In this document: one piece after another, positions 33,816 to 43,189 of the stretch
Layout of the letters: every line of letters starts with the position of its first letter
Numbering within the stretch: position 1 is the first letter of the stretch
Origin: Nemertoderma westbladi
Lineage: Eukaryota > Xenacoelomorpha > Nemertodermatida > Nemertodermatidae
Assembly (NCBI GenBank): GCA_032718475.1
Contig: JAUCBJ010001859.1
Coordinates: 1 to 43,189, forward strand
Reading direction: 5' to 3'
DNA length: 43,189 nucleotides
Translations under genes and position numbers: made by a program
Notes under the pieces: generated by a model
Seen by the model: the letters and a program-made list of their open reading frames with translations, nothing else
The model's database searches: none
What the model was told of the DNA's origin: nothing

Positions 33816-35672
33816 CTAAGGACAAACAAATAATTCTGACTAGACCACAGCATATTACTGCATTACAATTAAGGACTAGCATGAACATATTTAGCCGAAC
33901 TGCAATAATTGAACTATCACGTACCGTATCTCAGTTGGTAAACTACAGTAAATAACATCAGTATTTTATAGATACAGAATTGTGCAAAACACGTTAATAA
34001 ACTGAAGATTAAATTGAAGAAATAGAGCGTCACTGGGAATTGGCATTAACGGTATGCCTATTTTAATCAATAAATTGTATATTTATTTACTCAAAATAAT
34101 ATTGCCATAATGAATTGAATAACTTATAAATTTATTTATAATTTTAAATTAATATAACCTAACTTATTTAAACATACGTAATTCTCCACGCAATAACCTT
34201 TGCAGATGTATGCAGAAATAAAAAGTTAATATTATGTTTCTATAAAAAAAAACCATAAATATATAGGCCTAATGCGATTCGTAGGTGTAGTAGAAAGCCC
34301 AAAAGTAGTAGCCACCCCCACACCCCCCCCCCCCCCCCCCCCCCTCACCATCAGTAATAAATTATGGTTATAGCGTTTGTTATATTCACTCAAGACTCAC
34401 ACAATAATAGCCAACACAATTAGTAATAAATAACTAACCTCCACTATAACACACTGCTTTAATTCCCATAATATAAGTAAAAAATAAAATATTGAATGAA
34501 AATAGAAAGTAGATATTAGAGCAATAACATAATAAATAAACAAAACGAAAGCAATTAATTGAAATGATAGAATTACGAATTGCGACAAGAATAAGTATAA
34601 CAACCCATCAGTTGGTTTAGTTTATATACCCAGATTCGACCTACAGCGAGCTCAACGGTCATTCGCTAACTGTCTGTCAGTCGATATATAGATGGTACCT
34701 GTGTTTGAAAGAGGCCCCGCATTTACTGACAGAGTATAAAGGACCCCGAGTGGCGCAGATGGGGTGTTTGGCGCCAGCAAACCGGTTTGTTTACGGGGAA
34801 TTAATGAGCTAATTGGCGGGCCCGCATAAAAGGACGATATTAAAATCCAGACAAGCAGTCTGCTAAGCTATAGATCGAGAGGTGACAGACAGACTACAGC
34901 ATCTCTAGATTACCATGGCACCGCTGGCATCTCGTGAATGCCAATCGACTCTTATGATACAAAAGTATTTAAATTGTCGATGGGTGTGGGAAGGAGCAAG
35001 GGGGCGAGTGATGAAATTTAACATTGTCCTTTATTTTGCTGCACTGTTTTAATATTATTTAATCACATTAAGTTTATTTGTCACTATAAACAACCTTTTT
35101 CCACTAAATTAAATGGTTTTCACTGACTAGCTTTTCGGCCACTGTAACCTGTACATTTCCATTATTTAGTGATAATTAATTAATAAATTTTTGTAGAAAC
35201 CCATTGTATTAGAAATTATAAATTTTTGTAGAAACCCATGTATTTTAGCGATTTTCCTGGTAAGATTTAGTGAAAAATGAATATTTTTTGTAGGTCGATT
35301 AAAGCCTTATTTAATTCGATTATAGTCGATATTGTGCTTCTGTTCTATTTTAACCTAACTTTTAATTTATTTAATAAAACTAAAACTGAGAGTCACAATG
35401 ATAAATTTAGATATATACCGTGTAAATGGCTGAACAATGCTTTCTGAAGCGACATGGCTATTATCAACAAATACACAAGTTTCTAGAACATGTAAATTAT
35501 CTCTTGAATAAATGGGCACATTGGGTAACAGGTTCCTAAACAATATATATATTGCGTACTACATAAGCATAACACAATGTTCCAGAATATTGCGTATTTA
35601 TTAAAAAGAATAAATGGCCTTCAGCGAACGATAATTCTTGCAATATTTGAACGTCTATATCTCAACCAGATA
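33816..35672. other. upstream intron or intergenic DNA of the Oaz-like gene
   Basis: Mostly AT-rich. It contains a run of 22 C (34323-34344) and a two-copy duplication of ataaatttttgtagaaaccc near 35183-35240. A possible 37-base ATG exon in the right splice phase lies at 35419-35455. No other exon matching the gene was recognised. Confidence 0.5.
34323..34344. repeat. poly-C run (22 C)
   Basis: An uninterrupted C homopolymer preceded by ccacccccaca. Sequence length here may be unreliable. It could be one end of another homopolymer-ended MITE, but I could not match its flank to the known copies. Confidence 0.85.
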
Positions 35673-35909
35673 GGGGGGGGGGGGAACTGGGCGCAATAAA
35701 ATTCATCCCTCTCCAGGGGAAAGAAATTGGACGCAAATAACAGCTGATTACTCTCAAAAATAAAACTGTAACTTGTTCTATTGTGTTTAGTTTATTGTTT
35801 GGTTAAAATAACGTGCCATTGTAACCTGCTCCTTTCCCTAAATTGAGAATTTAACATTTGAGGCGGGATATTAATTCACCAAGGCGGGTTTTGAGTCCAG
35901 TTTCCCCCC
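35673..35909. mobile_element. MITE-like element with homopolymer G/C ends, copy 2
   Basis: It begins with 12 G followed by aactgggcgcaa and ends with gagtccagtttcccccc. The tips ggggggaactgggc and, reversed, ggggggaaactggac are inverted repeats. The body is the reverse complement of the element at 6928-7170 in order and length (237 versus 243). It contains the block taacctgctcctttccc, also found in both arms of the foldback at 36350. It is non-coding. Confidence 0.7.
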
Positions 35910-36349
35910 TGTGGGGGAGGGTGGTGGTGGGCGTGTCGCCAGAAAATGGCATTATATTACGGGTCATGGTGGAAAATATTTAATTCGCCACCGATGCGAC
36001 TTTATCCAATGTATCGGCCTCCATGAAAGATAGTTTTTTAAACTTCTTAGTAAAACAGTTTGAAACAGTTAACTGTGCCAATTATGAGTTTAAAAAAATA
36101 TATCAGATTCCTGCAAAGCCTTCCCCATTTGATGTATTGCCTGTGTATATAGTATATAGTGGGGGTGGGTAGGAGTTGTAGCAATGTGAAATACATAACC
36201 AAATCACATAAAATATGTATTAGTGATATAACGTAGTATACTGTTGTGTGGTCTGTCTCCCAATATTGTCATTGTATTGCACGCTCATTCCCAAAGGCAC
36301 CGCCGATAAATAATGGTAACTAACTATTCTATTTAGGGGACCCGGGGTT

Positions 36350-36657
36350 GAGTACCAAACAAAGACCAAAGTCTAAAGACCTGTACAAAACACGTGTTTC
36401 TTTCGTTTATTGTTTTGGTTCCCCCAACACGCCTCTGTAACCTGCTCCTTTACTAACCTGCTCCTTTAAATGGCAATGGGACCTAACGCTCTTTGGGACC
36501 TAACGCGACTTTACCTCTTTGTTTTGTACAGGTCCCAAAGAGCGTTAGGTCTCATTGCCATTTAAAGGAACATGTTACAGAGGCGTGTTGGGGGAACCAA
36601 AACAATAAGCGAATGATTATGTTACTTAATTGGGTCTTGAGTCTTTGTTTTGTACTC
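36350..36657. mobile_element. foldback element with long inverted arms
   Basis: The outer tips gagtaccaaacaaagac (36350-36366) and gtctttgttttgtactc (36641-36657) are inverted repeats with one mismatch. Longer inner arms, 36408-36501 and 36530-36608, are also complementary and share ttgttttggttcccccaaca, cgcctctgtaac and ggcaatgggacctaacgctc-type words. The left arm has an extra partial duplication of taacctgctccttt. A further pair, gacctgtacaaaac (36379) and gttttgtacaggtc (36521), adds another pairing. A transcript would fold into a long hairpin with a loop of about 28 bases. There is no ORF. Confidence 0.8.
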
Positions 36658-39600
36658 ACCCTACCTGGAGGTGGTACTCTATCTAGATTCAGATTGATAT
36701 CCTTTACGACGCCGTACTAAAATATTTATATTAAAGCTAGAAGTAATTAATACTTGTAATTAATGATTTGGGTTGTACTCAAAAATTATACTCTGTGCAA
36801 ATATCGATGTTGAATTACAATGTAACTTAACAAACCCACTAGCTATAGCCGAAATGAGCCCCCCATACATACCACACATTAAGTGAACATCGATGTACCT
36901 ACACTACACAATCCCCCACTGAAATAATTGCAGGGCCATTTCTGTGTTTACCCGTGTTGTGTGTAGCCTTACTGTCTGGCCCTGAGATAATCATCATGAT
37001 TTCGCCCGGACCAGTGTGAGTTGCCCCCCAGCAGTACAAACCGTACAAACAGGGCCGGTCAACGAACAATGGCGTGAGGCGCCATCCTGGACCCTCTAAG
37101 CGATAATCGGTGTGTATTTAGCTAAGAGTAACGCAGAATTGCGAGGGAGTTTGCCAACCGAAAGGCGCCACCCTCCATAGGGAACAACCGGAGACATGAC
37201 CTAGTAAACGCCGCAATTACTGGGTGACGGAGCGGCTTGTCTCGACAGACCCAACAATGGGTGGACGTATCTGAATCAAATTGCAGGCGTCACTCGGCCT
37301 GGCCTGGAATCGGGCCGCCCAACAATCCATACGTCTCACAGAGGAACTATCCGTCCCAGATAAAGCATGCGGATACTGTGCGTTCTTAGTTGAGAGTTCA
37401 ACTTAGGCGCCGTTACGAGGTGTAGACTTCCGGTGGTACAACTATCGATTTCAAAACCGCAGTGGGGCTGTCCGACTAGTAACACAATTAATTACAATAT
37501 CCGTAACTGCAAAATGCTGGATTAAATGTTGTATTGTGGAACTAGACCGCATTACAATTTTCGTAAAAATATATGAAACTATATAATGTAGCACCATAAC
37601 TTCATACACCTAGCATTTCGGATCACTGCCATTAAAATAAAAAATAAAGGAAACTAACCTGAATTAGCTAAATTATAGCCAAAACTTGCGTGTTAATCGG
37701 CTCGACTTCTATTTTGGATTGCGTAACGCTCGGTGAGTTGAAAAAATGAAAGTAAAATACGTTACTAAGTGGGAGACAGTTTTTGGGAGTGGCGTGTTAT
37801 ATAGAACGCGGTGGAAGGGACAGGATAGGCTGAAACACACCCGCCGTACTGGATGGGAACGTCGAGATAGGCGGACGGGTTGCCTTTAGGGTGCGACATG
37901 GGGAGGGTGTGTGATTGGTGGAGAAGGAAAAGTTAGCTACGCTGCATTAACCCCTGTCAACGCCAAGTTAACAGGACGCAGGATGAGGGCTCCAAGATTC
38001 GATGATTTGTTATAAGTTTATTTGACTAGGATCTTAAACACACCAATAGCGAATGGGAAACATAACGCATCAAAAGGCAACGCGGTGTACAAATAGTTAA
38101 AGGGGTCGCAACCGCGACGCAGTATAGTTTTTAAAAAAAAACCATGATCCAGCACCCCGCATCATCACCGTGTTGGGTTGCTGTATTACATAAGTGTATA
38201 TATATTTTGTTAAATACGATTTTATGTTGTTATATAATACCTTTAAAGTAAAACTATTAGTGGGGTGGCATATCGAACAAATTTTTACAGAAGTGATAAC
38301 TGACATTGACAGTCAAGTTTTTGTGAGTAACTACAGCAATTAATAGGTTTAGGTGACAGAAAACCCTTCCTCCAAAAATTTTGTGTAGTGTAAGATATTA
38401 AAAGATGGAAATTCTGGAAATTGGCATAATATAAGCCCAACAAAAGGTATAGAGTGGAGGAGATAAGGATACGAAATATTGATGTTCTAGAATAATTGGA
38501 TAAATTTATTGTGCAACAAGCGGTGATTCAATAGGAAATTAGTAAAATTTACACAGGACTACCGCACATTAATTGTTTGTCTCTCGTCACCAACAATTGG
38601 ACGAGATGTGAAGGTAATTAATTGATGCAAATTATTATACAAAACTTTACTGTTTGCTGGAAGTGAGAAATATGATAATATTCTAAACGAACGGATGAAG
38701 TGGTAGGCATTCACCAGCGGCAGCATAGTGTAAAGAAGATATATATTATTCTAATTCTAATAGAAATATTAGATTATCATATTGTAGCTTTCCTGTTCTA
38801 ATTGTATGTAATAGATATTGATGTAAAGGGTCACGTTAGTGGAAGGATTTAGTCTCGATAGATCTGATGGGCAAATAATTTGTATTTGTAAAGTATACTT
38901 AGCCATCCATGACAAAAATGCTTACTTTATCTTCTAATTTGCTCAAAATACGGGGTAGGAAGGACTTCGAAGAACTGAAAACTATTATAAATTTTTACGG
39001 TAGCTACAGCTACAACATATATTTTGAAACGCTAAAAAATAACAAGATAGAAGAAAAAGTAGACTTCTGAAAGAAAACTTCTGCATTGTATCACTATCAC
39101 CAACTTACCGTATCGATCTAATTGCAGTCCCATTTGATAGACAAGAGAATGATAGAGCTACTTAGGCTTACACGCAGATAACGTATCGAATCTGGTGGAT
39201 TAAACTGGTCCCAAATAAACCGGAGAAATAGCCGTTGTGGAGGGAACCACCCACGTCAATGAGTGACTCAATGGACGAGTTGGCTGTAAGCCCGCAACAG
39301 GAGTCGTCGGAATAGCAAGTATCGAAACAGGCTGATTGGCAGTCGGGCTTATTACCGACCCAGTAGGGTCTCCTAGCTGATTGGCATGTCGCCAATGGTG
39401 TGTCACTATTACCTCGTTGGCAGGTGACCAATACAATATGGGTCGCCCGCTAGACTCAGAGCCTAGCACGCCAGTTACCCCCAACCAATGGTGTCCCAGT
39501 TAATTAGCGGCAGACTGGCAGAGTTCCCAGTGATAATTGATAAGATGGAGTTGACGGTTCCATTGGGTGGGGTGGGGGGTCGTCCGTCATTGTGAACGAT

Positions 39601-40350
39601 GGGAATGTGAGCCCAGTTTGCTGGTGGTCGACCACTGGTAACCTTAAGAATAGGATACAAACTCAAGTGGCAAATTAGGTAAGGAGAAGGTATAATGGGA
39701 AAATCAACACATCGCAAATAAACCTTGGGATTACAAATATGTCCTCATTAGATCCAACTAATAATAGTGTGCAACTGATATTAAATCCCTGATGCGGATG
39801 CCACCAGCACTATAGTTTCAAACTAAACCATATATATAGAGAGAGATTCACATGTGTAAATAAACTCATTGATATGAAATTATATATGAATCCATTTCTA
39901 AAATGAACCCCCTCAGGCCTATTACGTAGTAAAAATAGCCCGGGCCAGATAGGGTTAAACAAAATAAGCTAAACAACTCAAAGTATGACAGTTACAAACT
40001 ATCAAAGTATTTGTATTAAATATCGTGGGTTTGTTAAACTTGTCAACATTTAATAAGCTGATTTATATTACTTTTACTTACACATAACTTTATTGATGAT
40101 ATCACAATTCATTGCCTATGACGATGAAACCAGATAGATAACCTCATGATCATGGATGAAGGTCGACAAACAAATACTGATCATATACTCTAGTACCTCT
40201 GGATATTAATAACTATAACTTGTTTCACAAGGGGTTTATCATCACGCGTTTCTGAGGCGACGATGGTATTAAAGGATATTCAGCTGTAATCTTTTACAAT
40301 TATTTATACACGATAATGTGGCACCACCGCATTTTAACGACACCCCAAGA
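36658..40350. other. no recognised gene; possible promoter region for the Oaz-like gene
   Basis: A GC-richer block at 36840-37480 and another at 39200-39720 are not explained by any feature. The second has minus-strand open frames of 80-94 codons in different frames, without a recognisable domain. A TATA-like box and donor on the minus strand near 37661-37806 are listed separately. The rest is AT-rich. Confidence 0.45.
37661..37806 (-). promoter_or_regulatory. possible TATA box and non-coding first exon upstream of Oaz-like gene
   Basis: On the minus strand, tctatataac (about 37806-37796) resembles a TATA box. About 110 bases downstream of the expected start site lies attcag|gttagt, a good splice donor, ending near 37661. 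The interval contains no ATG, so it would be a 5' UTR exon. Orientation and distance fit the Oaz-like gene, but nothing ties it to that gene directly. Confidence 0.2.
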
Positions 40351-40753
40351 CCGGAAGTCAGGTGAGGACCTTCGAATACGTAAGGGAAAGGCATGGGCAA
40401 TGGGCAGCCTTGAATAGGCTTTCCAGGGTTTGGAAGTCACATAGAATTCATCGGAAACTTAAGGTCCGATAATTTAGAGCAGCAGTAGTTCCAGTACTCC
40501 TCTAATGGAGTCCATGCTTGGCTTTAACTGCTGAGGACACCAACTCTCTCGCGTCAGACTTCCAACTCGGAGGTCACCAGTTCGATTCCACCTGGACGTC
40601 ATTGCCCACTTTGCAAAAGCTGTGCCCAACAAAAAATTATAAATCTCTGGATGGCACATTCACAAGAATGCTACGCCGGATTCACTGTGTCAAGTACAAT
40701 GCACACATCTCCAACCAGACACTATATAACATTGGAGGTGTCTCATCGGTTCC
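40351..40753 (+). mobile_element. old internal fragment of the same LINE family
   Basis: It matches positions 11895-12191 of the full-length element (thumb region, from ccggaagtcaggtgagg to tctcat-ggttcc). It carries several substitutions, a small duplication (aatgggc) and a SINE-like insertion at 40550-40640. Both ends lack the element's true termini. It is more diverged than the other two copies, hence older. Confidence 0.9.
40550..40640 (+). mobile_element. tRNA-derived SINE fragment inserted in LINE fragment
   Basis: 91 bases absent from the intact LINE copies. It contains cgcgtcagacttccaactcg followed by gaggtcaccagttcgattcc, which resembles the anticodon-arm to T-arm part of a tRNA with a B box (agttcgattcc, one base from the GGTTCGANNCC consensus). 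A tRNA-unrelated tail ends in aaaaaattat. It is flanked by aactctct (40542-40549) and aaatctct (40641-40648), a near-perfect 8-base target duplication. The A-box half is missing, so the copy is 5' truncated. Confidence 0.7.
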
Positions 40754-41007
40754 TGAGAGTTAGAGGCTGCTTGTTTGGCTTTCTGGGTGTCTCATGTGTG
40801 CTTCTACCAAGCGTCGTTATGTCGACTGGCTCATTACCTAACCCGAGGCTGTAGTGAATTGCAAACTAAAGCGCCATCTCGAGGACGACCTGGGTTGGTG
40901 GTCCCAGTAGCCGATTAAGTGCGGTCGGACCGTACGATTATCGCCATGCCAACTATGTTTCTCGGCAACGTTGTCGGTTATGCGCATCGAGAGACCATGT
41001 TACGCCC

Positions 41008-41694
41008 ATGGACACAAACGTCCGCTGTTCCTATTTCCACGAACAACCGGCGATGGAAATTTATTGCGCGTATTGCAGATTTAATAATTTGCACATTTTT
41101 GCGGTTTGCCCTCAATTTACGACTCAATGTCACCATTGTCAACTAAAGGGACATGCCAGTTTCGATTGTCCTTTTAATCACGATTTGGAAAGCGTAGATG
41201 AAATGATCGCACTACGTTACATCAGAGCTTGGGAAGCGAACGCTGATTTACATTGTGATTCACGCCATCGCTATTACCCTGGACGCGCTTACGAAGGAGT
41301 TTATGCGTTCCATCCTTATTTGTTTGCCTCCGTCGAGCAGAAATCGCGCCTATCAAGTTATGAACTACTGAAGCGCGTTGGAGAATGTATTTCAACCAAA
41401 TATGTACGCAAATTTCTCAGGAGCATTAATCCGAGTGACATCTATTCGTACAACTTAATAAACTTTATCCGTCAAGATCCGGCCTATGGAGACTTATTTG
41501 TCAACTCACACCCCGAGTTACAGGAAGTATATCGACGGCCTTACGAGTACCGAGCCCGCGAACGCGAGTTGGAAAGAACCATTAAACCAAGGAAGTTTCT
41601 GACTGCCTATGGCCCACCCACGGCCCTCGTTCAGACCACTCGTAAAGGACCCGTAAGAGCGGCCGTCTTGAAACGCGCTCTCAAAGGCCGTTAG
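41008..41694 (+). CDS. unrecognised zinc-knuckle protein ORF
   Basis: 228 codons from ATG 41008 (acgcccATGG); GC content and codon use are clearly above the AT-rich surroundings. Two CCHC knuckles are visible: C20-x2-C23-x5-H29-x4-C34 and the canonical C41-x2-C44-x4-H49-x4-C54. The frame is open upstream to about 40879 without another ATG, and this part adds a third CxxCxxxxH group, so the true N-terminus may be lost or joined from elsewhere. The middle region (70-180) is mixed helical-looking with many Tyr/Arg residues; the end is basic. Zinc knuckles plus a basic end suggest nucleic-acid binding, as in Gag-like or viral nucleocapsid proteins or host CNBP-like proteins, but I recognise no specific family. 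It may be a captured, possibly endogenous viral or transposon, gene. Confidence 0.5.
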   Translation: MDTNVRCSYFHEQPAMEIYCAYCRFNNLHIFAVCPQFTTQCHHCQLKGHASFDCPFNHDLESVDEMIALRYIRAWEANADLHCDSRHRYYPGRAYEGVYAFHPYLFASVEQKSRLSSYELLKRVGECISTKYVRKFLRSINPSDIYSYNLINFIRQDPAYGDLFVNSHPELQEVYRRPYEYRARERELERTIKPRKFLTAYGPPTALVQTTRKGPVRAAVLKRALKGR

Positions 41695-41903
41695 ACCCCT
41701 CCCCACCGGACGTGGATGTCGACCAACCCGGCACTTCGACCGGCGGATATACCGATCGCAATCCCATACCTTCTGATGCAATCATATTGCACCCTTCACC
41801 CAGGAGTTATAGCCCTCCTCGTAAAGCGGCTCGCCCCAAAGAGAAAAGGACTCTTGCTAGCTTTAAAAAACTGCGTAAACGCCGTCCGCGCAAGAAAGAC
41901 TAA
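41682..41903 (+). pseudogene. out-of-frame basic tail following the zinc-knuckle ORF
   Basis: Directly after the stop at 41692-41694 a different frame is open to TAA 41901-41903. It overlaps the end of the knuckle ORF and encodes a Pro/Ser-rich then strongly basic stretch (ending KKLRKRRPRKKD) with an ATG at 41712. Composition and position suggest it was the C-terminus of the same protein, separated by a one-base frameshift. A separate small ORF or programmed frameshifting is possible. Confidence 0.4.
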
Positions 41904-42120
41904 CTGTTTAGAGTATTTTTATATTTTAGAAACTGTGATTTTGTATATTTTATAGACTTAAATCCCATTTTCTGGGAGCGGTGTAAAAGCTTTTGTGGGA
42001 TAACTGATACGTTTGCCTTTGCTGGCCAGTTCCCCCCAGTCGCTAGAATACTCTCAAAGGGATTTATAACTAAAATAGTATACATTTTATGGGTAGCAGC
42101 TAGCACTGATTTGCGGGATA

Positions 42121-42160
42121 AAACGGCGTTAAAACGAAAATAACGCCTGTAACTTTCTAG
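42121..42160 (+). other. hairpin followed by CTAG
   Basis: The stem ggcgtta/taacgcc with a 9-base loop is followed 13 bases later by ctag (42157-42160). The layout resembles a Helitron 3' end, but the next base is A rather than T, so it is less convincing than the one at 42321-42356. Confidence 0.3.
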
Positions 42161-42253
42161 AAAATGTCGTGTTGCAACATCCGAAGTCAGGCCGGTTCTT
42201 CTGAATCTGTCACAATCGCGATAAATGGTAGAGATGAGGCGAAACGTATAAGC

Positions 42254-42255
42254 GA

Positions 42256-42293
<38 letters not shown>
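42254..42293. repeat. (GACA)n microsatellite
   Basis: A tract of acag/gaca repeats of about 38 bases. The same tetranucleotide occurs in the repeats at 6060-6256 and 20674-20870, but the flanks here do not match those copies. Confidence 0.9.
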
Positions 42294-42320
42294 TGAGGAG
42301 ATTTATATATATAGATAGAT

Positions 42321-42356
42321 TAGAAAGCCTGTGGCCCTTCGGGCCACAGCTTTCTA
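42321..42356 (+). mobile_element. Helitron-like 3' terminus
   Basis: The hairpin gtggccc-ttc-gggccac (42331-42347), with pairing that extends through tagaaagc/gctttcta, is followed by CTAG (42353-42356) and then T. A GC-rich hairpin about 10 bases before a CTRR end and insertion 5' of T are the hallmarks of Helitron 3' ends. The matching 5' TC end was not located and no Rep/helicase coding is present, so a non-autonomous copy is inferred. Confidence 0.45.
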
Positions 42357-42480
42357 GTGCACCTGCAGATGATATATGACTATGTGTGGGAGATTTGAGA
42401 ACTGCATATGGAACAGACACCATCATTAAATAAAACACCACCCCCATAAGAGATAACTGTCAAGTTTCAACTTTAGGCAG

Positions 42481-43189
42481 ATTGTAAATAACAACATTTC
42501 CAGAAAATGATCACTTTCAGATCGACTCCGTAAAGGTACAGCCTATGCTGTAGTAGATGCCTACCAAGTTTCAGTCTAAACCGTTAGTAAATAACAAAGT
42601 TGGAGAAGATGTTAACTTTCAGACATTTCACCCTCTAGCGGTAGACTGGGGAAGTGTATAGGACTCTGCAACTCCCTAAAGATACAGCCTATGATGTAGT
42701 AGATACCTGCCAAGTTTCAGCTCAAAATGATTAATAAGAACCAAATGGGATGAGGTTTTCACTATCAGACAATTCGCCCTCTAGCGGCTGACTGTGGAAT
42801 TGTAGACGTCTCTACTACTCCGCAAAGATATAGCCTATGCTATAGTAGATGCCTACCAAGTTTCAGTCTAAAAGGATTGTAAATAACAAAGTTGGAGGAG
42901 ATGTTAACTTTCATACATTTCGCCCTCTAGCGGCAGACGCGGGTAATGTAGACAACTCTGCGCGACTCAGTAAAGATATAGCCTATGCTGTAGTAGATGC
43001 CTACCAAGTTCAGTCTAAATGGATTATAAATAACAAAGTTCGAGAAGATGTTAACTTGCAGACATTTCGCCCTCTAGCGGTAGACTGGGAAATTGTAGAC
43101 GACTCTGCGACTCAGTAAAGATTCAGCCTATGCTGTAGTAGATGCCTACCAAGTTTCAGTCAAAACGGATTGTAAATAATAAAGTTGGA
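42481..43189. repeat. 146-bp tandem repeat, about five units, continues past window
   Basis: The word gcctatgctgtagtagatgc (with variants) occurs at 42541, 42687, 42833, 42981 and 43126, spacings of 145-148 bases. Each full unit also has a gtaaataacaaagttgg segment and cgccctctagcgg. The first unit lacks the cgccctctagcgg half. Short open frames here are by-products. Confidence 0.95.

Noticed and set aside
34700-34745. Possible ATG exon of the Oaz-like gene (short Met frame ending at cag|gtacc on the minus strand)
   Set aside because: It ends in phase 0, whereas the acceptor at 33816 needs one leftover base.
37168-37200. Minus-strand ATG beginning MSP as a candidate N-terminus for the zinc-finger gene
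   Set aside because: The following residues do not resemble the basic N-terminal peptide of the family, and no donor in the right phase was seen.
39200-39717. Minus-strand frames of 80-94 codons in a GC-richer patch
   Set aside because: They are in different frames, have no recognisable domain, and GC-rich sequence gives longer chance frames.
40550-40640. A functional tRNA gene
   Set aside because: Only the 3' half of a tRNA-like sequence is present; there is no A box or acceptor stem, and target duplications indicate a SINE insertion.

Overview
The window is animal nuclear DNA and non-coding for most of its length. Spliced exons with GT-AG borders, non-LTR retrotransposons, MITEs, minisatellites and (GACA)n-bearing repeats all point to an AT-rich invertebrate genome. 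An arthropod seems most likely, but I cannot name the species. No bacterial operons, CRISPR arrays, rRNA genes or intact tRNA genes were seen.

The one clear host gene is a minus-strand multi-zinc-finger gene at 23241-33815. Six exons can be followed in frame from 33815 down to the stop at 23241, giving about 1619 visible residues. Finger order and sequence identify it as the invertebrate counterpart of vertebrate ZNF423/ZNF521 (Drosophila Oaz), a transcription-factor family linked to EBF/Olf and SMAD signalling. The start-codon exon was not found; a TATA-like box with a downstream donor (about 37661-37806) and a short ATG exon (35419-35455) are weak candidates.

Left part (1-12.5 kb): repeat-poor AT-rich DNA, then a 5'-truncated minus-strand non-LTR retrotransposon (3224-4708), a MITE with homopolymer ends (6928-7170), a 66-73 bp minisatellite (7268-8646), and a full-length plus-strand copy of the same retrotransposon (8728-12480) with one intact endonuclease + reverse transcriptase ORF. 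The two copies differ at 11 or more nucleotides over 470 shared codons, and every difference I found is silent.

Centre (12.99-21.4 kb): a TIR-bounded, TA-flanked element of 5.7 kb whose interior is a 19-bp minisatellite of roughly 300 units. Its last units are inverted, so it looks like a foldback MITE that grew from its own arm. It abuts a 28/29-bp minisatellite, a hAT-type MITE with 8-bp target duplications, and a TA-flanked MITE that carries its own 17-bp internal tandem array and a nested (GTCT)n repeat.

Right part (33.8-43.2 kb): AT-rich DNA holding a second homopolymer-ended MITE, a foldback element, an old retrotransposon fragment split by a tRNA-derived SINE piece, an unrecognised ORF with CCHC zinc knuckles (41008-41694) followed by an out-of-frame basic tail, a Helitron-like 3' end, and a 146-bp tandem repeat running off the edge.
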